From contig NZ_NPKP01000005.1 in assembly GCF_008329585.1 (NCBI RefSeq), positions 1 through 64,000 of the forward strand: 64,000 nucleotides of DNA. Reading direction: 5' to 3'. Every line of letters begins with the position of its first letter. Position 1 is the first letter of the stretch. Made by a program: the position numbers and the translations under genes. The notes below the pieces were generated by a model. That model did no database searches. It saw only the letters and a program-made list of their open reading frames with translations, and had not been told where the DNA came from. The stretch is from Mycolicibacterium sp. P9-22 (GTDB lineage: Bacteria > Actinomycetota > Actinomycetes > Mycobacteriales > Mycobacteriaceae). Positions 1 through 6,450 of the stretch are shown here, in pieces.

Positions 1-125
1 TCCGGGCTCAATCGACGTTCGAACACCTCACCGGTGTCCCCGTCCAATGCACATCCGATCACCGAACGTGCGTGCACATCCAATCCAACACTCGTACGCT
101 GACGTAACACTGGGGCCTCCCACAT
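1..125 (-). CDS. IS110-family transposase, N-terminal fragment (cut by window edge)
   Basis: Reading the minus strand from an ATG at 125 gives 41 codons that run off the window start. The N-terminus contains VGLDVHARSVIGCALD, typical of the first acidic motif of the DEDD (RuvC-like) catalytic domain of IS110/IS116/IS902 transposases. The rest of the protein lies outside the window, so intactness cannot be judged. The call rests on this short motif and fits the IS110 family well. The element borders the 3' end of a conserved SDR gene. Confidence 0.72.
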   Translation of the reverse strand, partial: MWEAPVLRQRTSVGLDVHARSVIGCALDGDTGEVFERRLSP

Positions 126-207
126 CTTGTGGCTCTACCGGCCAGGACCTAATTCCTGTCGGCAACCCACGGTCACATGTGAGCGAGGCCCCAGCCCCTC
201 ATACCGT
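126..207 (-). ncRNA. IS110 upstream leader, possible bridge RNA segment
   Basis: This 82-nt stretch lies between the transposase start and the SDR stop codon. IS110-group elements are known to transcribe a bridge RNA from the non-coding end upstream of the transposase. It contains a perfect 10-bp palindrome (TCACATGTGA, 173-182) and a small potential hairpin (AGGA/TCCT arms with GCC/GGC around 141-163). The insertion boundary cannot be placed and the segment is shorter than known bridge RNAs, so this is only a candidate. Confidence 0.22.
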
Positions 208-1083
208 CTAGTGCCGGGCCGCGGACCCTTGAGATCTGGGCCGCAGTGCCCGGGTGAACAACACGTTCACCTGGCGCATGGCCACGCTGTAGGGCCACCA
301 CGCGACGCGCTTGAACGCATACAACGCACGGATATCGGGTGAGGTGTAGACCATGAACCGGTTGCGCCGCACCCCGGCGAGGATCTTCTCCGCGGCCGCC
401 TCCGGCGAGACGGCGTGCCCGGCGAACCGGTCGACCCACTTGGCCACCCGCGGGTCCTCGCGGTCCACGCCGGCGATTTGAACCGTCTGCACCAGAGGAG
501 TTTTCACCGCTCCCGGCACCACCACCGACACCCCGATGCGGTGTCGCGCCAGATCGAAGCGCAGCACCTCGCTCAGCCCACGCAGCCCGTACTTGCTGGC
601 GCTGTAGGCGGCATGCCAGGGCAGCGCCACGATGCCCGCCGCCGAGGACACGTTGACCAGGTGTCCCCCGCGTCCGGCCGCGACCATCGGCGGCAGGAAC
701 GTCTCGATGACGTGGATGGGCCCCATCAAATTGACGTCGACCATCGACTTCCAGTGTTGATGGGTCAGTGTGGACACGGTGCCCCAGGCCGAGATCCCGG
801 CGATGTTCATCACGATGTCCATCGCGCCGTGCGCGGAGTGGATATCGGCGCCGAACGCCGAGACGGCGTCGAAGTCGGAGATGTCCAGCGCCCGGTGCGC
901 GGGCACCTGCGCGCCCAGAGCCTGCGCGTCGACGACGGTGGTGGCCAGGCCCTCGACATCGCGGTCGGTGAGGTAGAGCTCTGCGCCCCGGCGCGCCAGA
1001 TTCAGCGCGACCGAGCGGCCGATCCCGCTCGCCGCGCCGGTGAGCAGAACACGTTTGCCCGCAAAGCTGTCCACCTGACCCAT
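208..1083 (-). CDS. SDR family oxidoreductase (Rv3057c-like)
   Basis: This is a 291-residue classical short-chain dehydrogenase. It has the NAD(P)-binding TGAASGIG at residues 15-22, the NIAG motif near 93, the catalytic serine in NVSSAAG (144-150) and Y160-x3-K164 (YSASK). The C-terminal tail is longer than usual and basic, as in the mycobacterial Rv3057c group. It is followed on the same strand, 18 bp upstream, by a TetR gene, and with the divergent CYP136 gene reproduces the order I recall for Rv3057c-Rv3058c-Rv3059. Substrate unknown; oxidation or reduction of a hydroxylated P450 product is plausible. Confidence 0.85.
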   Translation of the reverse strand: MGQVDSFAGKRVLLTGAASGIGRSVALNLARRGAELYLTDRDVEGLATTVVDAQALGAQVPAHRALDISDFDAVSAFGADIHSAHGAMDIVMNIAGISAWGTVSTLTHQHWKSMVDVNLMGPIHVIETFLPPMVAAGRGGHLVNVSSAAGIVALPWHAAYSASKYGLRGLSEVLRFDLARHRIGVSVVVPGAVKTPLVQTVQIAGVDREDPRVAKWVDRFAGHAVSPEAAAEKILAGVRRNRFMVYTSPDIRALYAFKRVAWWPYSVAMRQVNVLFTRALRPRSQGSAARH

Positions 1084-1101
1084 GCGGCCGACCCTACCGA
1101 C

Positions 1102-1746
1102 TCATTCCTCCCACGAAGCCGCGGTTCCCCACAGCGCGCTCAGCCACAGCCGTTCCAGCACATCGATCGCCCGCTCGGGATCGGCACCGCGCCCGACGAA
1201 CGCCGCATCGTGTGACAGCGTCATCGCGGTGGTCGCGGTCAGCATGCGGACCAGGGCCGGGATGTCATCGGAGATGGGCCGGGTGCCCTTGCGGACCTCG
1301 TCCTCGACGACGCCGACGATCTTGGCGATCACCAGGTCCTCGAAATCGTTCATGATGGCCGCGATTTGCTTGTCGGTGGCCTGAGCCGCCGTGCACGCCG
1401 CCATGATCGGGTCGTTGGTGGCGAAGACGGCGGCCGCACTGCCGACCATCCGCTTGGCGAATGCGGCCGGCGACTCCTCCGGGTCCCGCGGAGCGAAGTT
1501 GTGGGTCAGCACATCCAGTTCGGCGAGTGCGTCCTTGACGATGAAGGCCAGCACTTCGTACTTGGAGTCGAAGTAGAAGTAGAAGCCCGATCGGGCCACT
1601 CCGGCGCGTTCGCTGATCATGCTGACCGACAGATCGGCGAAGGGTTTGGTGCCCAGCAGCTCACGCACCGCCTTGACGATCGCATCGCGTTGGCGGTCCC
1701 CGCGACTGCGCCGCGTGTCGGATTCCGTTTCGGGGATGGCGCTCAT
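1102..1746 (-). CDS. TetR/AcrR regulator, EthR-like (Rv3058c-like)
   Basis: This is a 214-residue regulator starting at ATG 1746. The open frame extends far upstream through the opposing P450 gene, but that extension is antisense shadow. The N-terminal helix-turn-helix ends in GVARSGFYFYFDSK, the YFYF signature of EthR-type TetR proteins. The C-terminal domain should bind a hydrophobic ligand. It is divergent from the CYP136-like gene, and the intergenic region holds an ACTTGAC-N4-GTCAAGT operator overlapping a -35 box. The same operator recurs before the second P450. The likely role is ligand-responsive repression of both P450s and possibly of its own operon with the SDR. Confidence 0.88.
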   Translation of the reverse strand: MSAIPETESDTRRSRGDRQRDAIVKAVRELLGTKPFADLSVSMISERAGVARSGFYFYFDSKYEVLAFIVKDALAELDVLTHNFAPRDPEESPAAFAKRMVGSAAAVFATNDPIMAACTAAQATDKQIAAIMNDFEDLVIAKIVGVVEDEVRKGTRPISDDIPALVRMLTATTAMTLSHDAAFVGRGADPERAIDVLERLWLSALWGTAASWEE

Positions 1747-1783
1747 GGCATTAAACCTTTGCACCGCGCCACGCCAGAACAAA

Positions 1784-1801
1784 ACTTGACATGCGTCAAG
1801 T
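1784..1801. promoter_or_regulatory. TetR operator overlapping the promoter of the first CYP136-like gene
   Basis: Perfect 7-bp inverted repeat ACTTGAC-ATGC-GTCAAGT. A TTGACA -35 (1786-1791) sits inside it and CAGGAT (1810-1815) lies 18 bp on as a possible -10. The same arrangement is found before the second P450, which argues for a functional operator for the adjacent TetR. Confidence 0.7.
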
Positions 1802-1881
1802 CTGGCATACAGGATGGGTTCCGAGAGTGAGATCCACCACATGGCCCTGTTGGTGGGACGACCTTCTGAGGAGCGTTGACC

Positions 1882-3363
1882 ATGTCGACCGTCAGTACCC
1901 CGAGCTACCTGCTGGATCAGGCCAAACGACGGTTCACTCCGACGGTCAACACGATCCCCGGCATGGGCGCCATCGAGAAGCGTTTGCTCAACCACGAGTG
2001 GAAGCAACACATCCTGGCCGAGCCGCCGGCCGGCAGCGGGCTCAAGGCCATCGCAGGAGATTCGGGGCTGCCCCTGGTCGGACACATCATCGAGATGTTC
2101 CGCGAGGGCGCTGACTTCCCGCTGCACCTTTACAACACCCGCGGCCCCATCACCTTTGCCGATTCGCCGATTCTGCCCTCGATCGTCGCACTCGGCCCGG
2201 ACGCCACCCAGACGATCTTCTCGAACCGGAACAAGGACTACTCGCAGAAGGGCTGGCACCCGGTCATCGGGCCGTTCTTCAACCGCGGGCTGATGATGCT
2301 GGATTTCGAGGAACACATGTTCCACCGCCGCATCATGCAGGAGGCCTTCACCCGGACCCGGCTGACCGGCTATGTCGAGCACATCGACCAGGTCACCACC
2401 GCGGAGGTCGCCGCCTGGCCGACCGATGACGCCCGCTTCCTGTTCCATCCCGCCATGAAGGAACTGACCCTGGACATCGCCTCGGTGGTGTTCATGGGCC
2501 ACGAGCACGGTGGGCACGACCACGAGCTGGTCACCAAGGTCAACGACGCGTTCGCCACCACCACCCGCTCGGGCGGCGCGATCCTGCGGTTCGCCGTGCC
2601 GCCGTTCAAGTGGTGGCAGGGCCTGCGCGCCCGCAAGGTGCTGGAGGGCTACTTCGTCGAGCGCATCAAGGAGCGCCGCAACGCCGGCGGCACCGACATG
2701 CTCTCGGTGCTCTGCCACACCACCGACGATGACGGGAACTCGTTCTCCGACGAGGACATCGTCAACCACATGATCTTCCTGATGATGGCCGCGCACGACA
2801 CCACGACGTCGACGGCGACCACCATTGCCTACCACCTGGCGGCCAACCCCGAGTGGCAGGACCGCTGCCGCGACGAGTCCGATCGGCTCGGCGACGGACC
2901 GCTCGATATCGAGGCGCTGGACAAGTTGGAAACCCTCGACCTGGTGATCAACGAATCGCTGCGGATGGTGACACCGCTACCGTTCAACATGCGCCAGACC
3001 GTGCGCGATACCGATCTGCTCGGCTATTACGTGCCCGCCGGCACCAATGTGGTGACCTGGCCGGGGATGAACCACCGGCTGCCCGAGCTGTGGACTGACC
3101 CGGACAAGTTCGACCCGGACCGCTTCGCGGAGCCGCGCAGCGAACACAAGAAGCACCGCTACGCATTCGCGCCGTTCGGCGGCGGCGCACACAAGTGCAT
3201 CGGCATGGTCTTCGGCCAGCTGGAGATCAAGACGATCGTGCACCGGATGCTGCGCAATTACCGACTGGAACTGGTCAAGCCCGGCTACACCCCGAGATGG
3301 GACAACGGCGGCATGCCCGTTCCGATGGATGGTATGCCAATCATCTTGCGCCCCATCCGCTGA
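1882..3363 (+). CDS. cyp136: Cytochrome P450, CYP136 family (copy 1)
   Basis: This is a 493-residue haem monooxygenase, close to the 492 residues I recall for Rv3059 CYP136. ATG 1882 is chosen because AGGAG ends 8 bases before it; an in-frame TTG six bases upstream would sit on the ribosome site. It shows the I-helix AAHDTTTS (D306), the ExxR pair E358/R361 and the haem loop FGGGAHKCIG with ligand C439. The N-terminal SYLLDQAKRRFTP and the stretch after it resemble CYP136 closely. The physiological substrate is not established to my knowledge. It is followed by a closely related second copy. Confidence 0.93.
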   Translation: MSTVSTPSYLLDQAKRRFTPTVNTIPGMGAIEKRLLNHEWKQHILAEPPAGSGLKAIAGDSGLPLVGHIIEMFREGADFPLHLYNTRGPITFADSPILPSIVALGPDATQTIFSNRNKDYSQKGWHPVIGPFFNRGLMMLDFEEHMFHRRIMQEAFTRTRLTGYVEHIDQVTTAEVAAWPTDDARFLFHPAMKELTLDIASVVFMGHEHGGHDHELVTKVNDAFATTTRSGGAILRFAVPPFKWWQGLRARKVLEGYFVERIKERRNAGGTDMLSVLCHTTDDDGNSFSDEDIVNHMIFLMMAAHDTTTSTATTIAYHLAANPEWQDRCRDESDRLGDGPLDIEALDKLETLDLVINESLRMVTPLPFNMRQTVRDTDLLGYYVPAGTNVVTWPGMNHRLPELWTDPDKFDPDRFAEPRSEHKKHRYAFAPFGGGAHKCIGMVFGQLEIKTIVHRMLRNYRLELVKPGYTPRWDNGGMPVPMDGMPIILRPIR

Positions 3364-3378
3364 ACGCACTCCTACGCC

Positions 3379-3400
3379 AAACTTGACATGCGTCAAGTTT
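3379..3400. promoter_or_regulatory. TetR operator overlapping the promoter of the second CYP136-like gene
   Basis: Perfect inverted repeat AAACTTGAC-ATGC-GTCAAGTTT (9-bp arms, the same 4-bp spacer as the site at 1784). TTGACA (3384-3389) and CAGGAT (3407-3412), 17 bp apart, look like a promoter. The second P450 thus has its own regulated promoter rather than depending on read-through. Confidence 0.75.
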
Positions 3401-3473
3401 GACGTACAGGATGTCTGCAACGAGTGACATCGACCACAGGTCTGTCCGAAGCACAGTTTGAGGAGTTCCGTCT

Positions 3474-4970
3474 GTGACGATCACGAGCAAGCCGACCATC
3501 AGCACCTCGGCCTATTTGCTGGATCAGGCCAAGCGCAAGCTCACCCCCACGCTGAACAACATGCCCGGCCTGGGGTCTGTCGAGAAGCGGTTGCGGCAAC
3601 ACGATTTCAAGCAGTTCGTGCTGGCCGAACCGCCGGCCGGCAGCGGTCTCAAGCCGGTCATGGGCGACTCCGGGATACCGGTCCTCGGCCACATGATCGA
3701 GACGTTCCGGTCGGGGCCCGAGTACCTGCTGGAGGTCTACGAGAAGTTCGGGCCGTTGCACTATGCGTACTCGCCCGCGCTGCCGAGCGTGGTCGCCCTC
3801 GGACCGGACGCCACCCAGGCCGTGTTCTCCAACCGGAACAAGGATTTCTCGCAGAAGGGCTGGGATCCGGTCATCGGCCCGTTCTTCAACCGGGGACTGA
3901 TGATGCTCGATTTCGAGGAACACATGTTCCACCGCCGCATCATGCAGGAGGCCTTCACCCGGACCCGGCTGAAGGGCTACGTCGAGCACATCGATCGAGT
4001 GGCTTCGGCGGTCATCGCCGACGACTGGGTGGACAACGACCCCCGCTTCCTCTTCTATCCGGCCGTCAAGGAATTGACCCTGGACATCGCCTCGGTGGTG
4101 TTCATGGGGCATGAACCCGGCAGCGACAAGGAACTCGTCACCAAGATCAATGACGCGTTCACCATGACCACCCGCGCCGGCGGCGCCATCGTCCGCACCG
4201 CGGTACCGCCGTTCAAATGGTGGCGCGGGTTGCAGGCCCGCAAGGTGCTCGACCAGTACTTCGAGGAGCGGGTCAAGGAGAAGCGCAACTCCGATGGCAC
4301 CGACATGCTGACGGTGCTGTGCCACACCGCCGACGAGGACGGCAACACCTTCACCGACCAGGACATCGTCAACCACATGATCTTCCTGATGATGGCCGCC
4401 CACGACACGTCCACCTCGACGCTGACGACCATGGCCTATCACCTGGCGGCCAATCAGGAGTGGCAGGACCGCTGCCGCGACGAGTCCGACCGCCTCGGCG
4501 ACGGGCCGCTCGACATCGAGGCACTCGACAAGCTGGAGACCCTCGACCTGGTGATCAACGAGGCGCTGCGCCTGGTGACGCCGCTTCCGTTCAACGTGCG
4601 CTCCACGGTGCGCGACACCGATCTGCTCGGCCACTTCATCCCGGCCAACACCAATGTGGTGACCTGGCCCTCGGTCAACCATCACCTGCCCGAGCTGTGG
4701 ACCGATCCGGAGAAGTTCGACCCCGCCCGGTTCACCGAACCGCGCAACGAGCACAAGGGGCACCGCTACGCGTTCGCACCGTTCGGCGGCGGCGCGCACA
4801 AGTGCATCGGCATGGTCTTCGGGCAACTGGAGATCAAGACCGTCATGCACCGGCTGCTGCGCAAGTACCGGCTGGAGCCCCCGTACGCGGGGTACAAGGC
4901 GAAGCTCGATTACGGCGGCATGCCGGTGCCAATGGACGGAATGCCGATCGTGCTGCGCCCGCTGCGCTGA
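3474..4970 (+). CDS. Cytochrome P450, CYP136 family (copy 2, tandem paralogue)
   Basis: This is a 498-residue paralogue of the preceding gene. It starts at GTG 3474 with AGGAG eight bases upstream. It keeps the I-helix AAHDTSTS, ExxR (E363/R366) and haem loop FGGGAHKCIG with C444, and long stretches are identical to copy 1. The C-terminal segment (PPYAGYKAKLDYGG) and the region after the K-helix diverge, which suggests altered substrate preference. Promoter and operator were duplicated with the coding region. The gene ends just before a conserved inverted repeat and a convergent gene. Confidence 0.93.
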   Translation: MTITSKPTISTSAYLLDQAKRKLTPTLNNMPGLGSVEKRLRQHDFKQFVLAEPPAGSGLKPVMGDSGIPVLGHMIETFRSGPEYLLEVYEKFGPLHYAYSPALPSVVALGPDATQAVFSNRNKDFSQKGWDPVIGPFFNRGLMMLDFEEHMFHRRIMQEAFTRTRLKGYVEHIDRVASAVIADDWVDNDPRFLFYPAVKELTLDIASVVFMGHEPGSDKELVTKINDAFTMTTRAGGAIVRTAVPPFKWWRGLQARKVLDQYFEERVKEKRNSDGTDMLTVLCHTADEDGNTFTDQDIVNHMIFLMMAAHDTSTSTLTTMAYHLAANQEWQDRCRDESDRLGDGPLDIEALDKLETLDLVINEALRLVTPLPFNVRSTVRDTDLLGHFIPANTNVVTWPSVNHHLPELWTDPEKFDPARFTEPRNEHKGHRYAFAPFGGGAHKCIGMVFGQLEIKTVMHRLLRKYRLEPPYAGYKAKLDYGGMPVPMDGMPIVLRPLR

Positions 4971-4980
4971 CGCACGACGT

Positions 4981-5041
4981 GCCGAAACTGTATTCCGGAC
5001 GGCGAAGTTCGAGTACCCGCCCTCTGGAATACAGTTTCGGC
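4981..5041. repeat. Dispersed intergenic palindrome, family A (copy 1)
   Basis: Perfect 16-bp inverted repeat: GCCGAAACTGTATTCC (4981-4996) and its complement (5026-5041) around a 29-bp centre. It lies exactly between convergent genes and abuts the stop codon of the minus-strand one. A sequence-related copy occupies the equivalent position at 38569-38631, so it is a dispersed repeat and may also act as a bidirectional terminator. Confidence 0.8.
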
Positions 5042-5043
5042 GG

Positions 5044-5511
5044 CTAGGCCAGCAGCCGGTTCGCGCAGGCGATGACGGCGCGCAGCGCGGACTGGTTCGG
5101 GCATTCCGACCAGCCGATCGCCCACTCGGTGTGCACCCCGTCGGTGCCGCGGATGAATGTGGCGGTCTGCCCGCCGGCCCGCAGCTGGTGAAAGTTCAAC
5201 ATCTCCACGGCGATACCGCGTTCGTAGAGCATCGCGGTCAGCGCCGCGAGCGGGCCCGACGCAGTCGTCGACGACGTGACGGTGCGATCACCGATGGCGA
5301 TGCTTGCCGAATAGGTGTGTGCATGGCGCCCGTGGGTCTGCGCGGCCCGCTCCCAGTGGCCCAGATGCACCGGGCCGGCGCTGGAACCGAAGGTGTCGGC
5401 GACGTCGTCCCAGGACATTTCGGCGGCCAGGTCGCGCAGGCCGCGTGGCAGGGGCGCGTCGAAGAAGTCAGCGAAGCGGGGGCTCGCGATGGTGGTGGTG
5501 TGAGAGTTCAT
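5044..5511 (-). CDS. Stand-alone LeuA-type regulatory (dimerisation) domain protein
   Basis: This is a 155-residue protein starting at ATG 5511 (AGAGAAG eight bases upstream); an upstream in-frame TTG is less likely. The second half (about residues 70-155) has the pattern of the C-terminal leucine-binding regulatory domain of 2-isopropylmalate synthase: GPLAALTAMLYERGIAVE, then HTEWAIGWSECPN and a final helix. There is no catalytic TIM barrel, so it is not a synthase. It could bind a branched amino acid or modulate LeuA; this is inference. A candidate leader peptide containing Ile-Leu-Val-Val and a long hairpin precede it, which supports a link to branched-chain amino acids. Confidence 0.68.
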   Translation of the reverse strand: MNSHTTTIASPRFADFFDAPLPRGLRDLAAEMSWDDVADTFGSSAGPVHLGHWERAAQTHGRHAHTYSASIAIGDRTVTSSTTASGPLAALTAMLYERGIAVEMLNFHQLRAGGQTATFIRGTDGVHTEWAIGWSECPNQSALRAVIACANRLLA

Positions 5512-5548
5512 GTGCCGGTCTTCTCTGCTCAAAGGGAGCGACCGACGG

Positions 5549-5616
5549 GTAGTAGCTTCCGACCCACAGCGGGGGGTCGGTCTGGATCAGACCCCGCTGC
5601 GGGTGCTGGCTACTAC
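5549..5616 (-). promoter_or_regulatory. Long leader hairpin upstream of the LeuA-domain gene (possible attenuator)
   Basis: On the minus-strand transcript GUAGUAGC (5616-5609) pairs with GCUACUAC (5556-5549), and inside it ACCC plus GCAGCGGGG pair with CCCCGCUGU plus GGGU. Together they make a stem of about 21 bp with one small internal loop. The left arm is made of leader-peptide codons, including both valine codons, and the leader stop codon lies in the loop. A smaller hairpin (GGUCUG/CAGACC) overlaps the loop. No U-tract follows, so the mechanism is uncertain. Confidence 0.5.
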
Positions 5617-5631
5617 GAGAATGTGATGCAC
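5587..5631 (-). CDS. Candidate 14-residue leader peptide MHHILVVASTRSGV
   Basis: A GTG at 5631 opens a 14-codon frame ending at TGA 5589-5587, upstream of the LeuA-domain gene. It carries Ile-Leu-Val-Val at positions 4-7 and a final valine, the composition expected for ribosome-mediated attenuation of branched-chain amino acid genes. TAACCT (5645-5640) lies 8 bases before the GTG, so the peptide would be translated from a leaderless transcript, which is common in mycobacteria. No Shine-Dalgarno sequence is seen. This is inferred from codons, promoter and hairpin together. Confidence 0.45.
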   Translation of the reverse strand: MHHILVVASTRSGV

Positions 5632-5639
5632 GATCGCCG

Positions 5640-5669
5640 AGGTTAGACCTGCCGGGCGGGTACGCGCAA
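5640..5669 (-). promoter_or_regulatory. Probable promoter of the leader/LeuA-domain transcript
   Basis: Minus strand: TTGCGC (5669-5664), an 18-bp spacer and TAACCT (5645-5640), which fits the mycobacterial TANNNT -10 pattern. The predicted start of transcription falls at or next to the leader GTG. Confidence 0.4.
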
Positions 5670-5696
5670 CTTGTTTGTTTGAGCAAGGATGGCCCG

Positions 5697-6446
5697 GTGA
5701 CATGGGCCGAGCTCGCGCTGCTGTTCGTCGCCGGTATCGGTGGCGGACTCGCGGGCAGCATCGCCGGCCTGGCCTCGGTGTCCACCTACCCGGCGCTGCT
5801 GATGGTCGGGTTGCCGCCGGTGACCGCCAACGTCACGAACACTGCGGCGCTGGTGTTCAACACCTTCGGTTCGGTGCGGGGCTCGCTGCCCGAGCTGGCC
5901 GGTCAGGGCCCGGAGCTCAAGCGGCTGGTCCCGATGGGCGCGCTGGGCGGACTCGCCGGGGCGGTGCTGCTGCTGTCCATCCCGTCGGAGGGTTTCGAGA
6001 ATGCGGTGCCCATCCTGCTCGCGGTGGCCGCGGTGGCGATCGCGCTGCCGCCGGGCAAGGACACCGATGTGGTGCCGACGCTGGCGCGCACCGTCGCGCG
6101 AGCCGTCATCGTCGGGGTCATCTGCGTGTACGGCGGATTCTTCGGCGCCGCAGCCGGAGTGCTGCTGCTGGCGCTGTTCCTGCGCACCGGCGGCACCACG
6201 CTCGCGCACGCCAATGCGACCAAGAACGTGGTGCTCGGTGCGTCCAACGGCACTGCGGCGGTGGTGTTCGCGATCGTCGCTCCGGTGCACTGGCCGGCCG
6301 TGGCGGCGATGGGCGTCGGCTGCCTCATCGGCTCCAGGCTGGGCCCGATCGTGGTGCGGCACGCACCGGCCACCCCGCTGCGTCTGCTGATCGCGGTCGC
6401 CGGGCTGGCGCTGGCGGTCAAGCTGGGCTTCGATACCTACCGCTGA
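5697..6446 (+). CDS. TSUP (TauE/SafE) family membrane permease
   Basis: This is a 249-residue integral membrane protein. GTG 5697 is preferred because AAGGA ends seven bases upstream; the alternative TTG at 5679 lacks a ribosome site. It has about eight hydrophobic segments arranged as two halves, with GGGLAGSIAGLAS near the N-terminus and GGFFGAAAGVLLLALF in the second half, both typical of the sulfite exporter TauE/SafE (TSUP) family. The transported anion is unknown. It is divergent from the LeuA-domain transcript and ends 4 bp from the convergent metallopeptidase gene. Confidence 0.85.
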   Translation: MTWAELALLFVAGIGGGLAGSIAGLASVSTYPALLMVGLPPVTANVTNTAALVFNTFGSVRGSLPELAGQGPELKRLVPMGALGGLAGAVLLLSIPSEGFENAVPILLAVAAVAIALPPGKDTDVVPTLARTVARAVIVGVICVYGGFFGAAAGVLLLALFLRTGGTTLAHANATKNVVLGASNGTAAVVFAIVAPVHWPAVAAMGVGCLIGSRLGPIVVRHAPATPLRLLIAVAGLALAVKLGFDTYR

Positions 6447-6450
6447 AGTG

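Noticed and set aside
1747..2835. Long N-terminal extension of the TetR frame through the CYP136 gene
   Set aside because: It is antisense to the P450, and a canonical TetR N-terminus starts at ATG 1746.
3393..4850. 485-codon minus-strand frame over the second CYP136 copy
   Set aside because: It mirrors the antisense frame of the first copy, as expected from duplicated coding sequence, and has no domain of its own.
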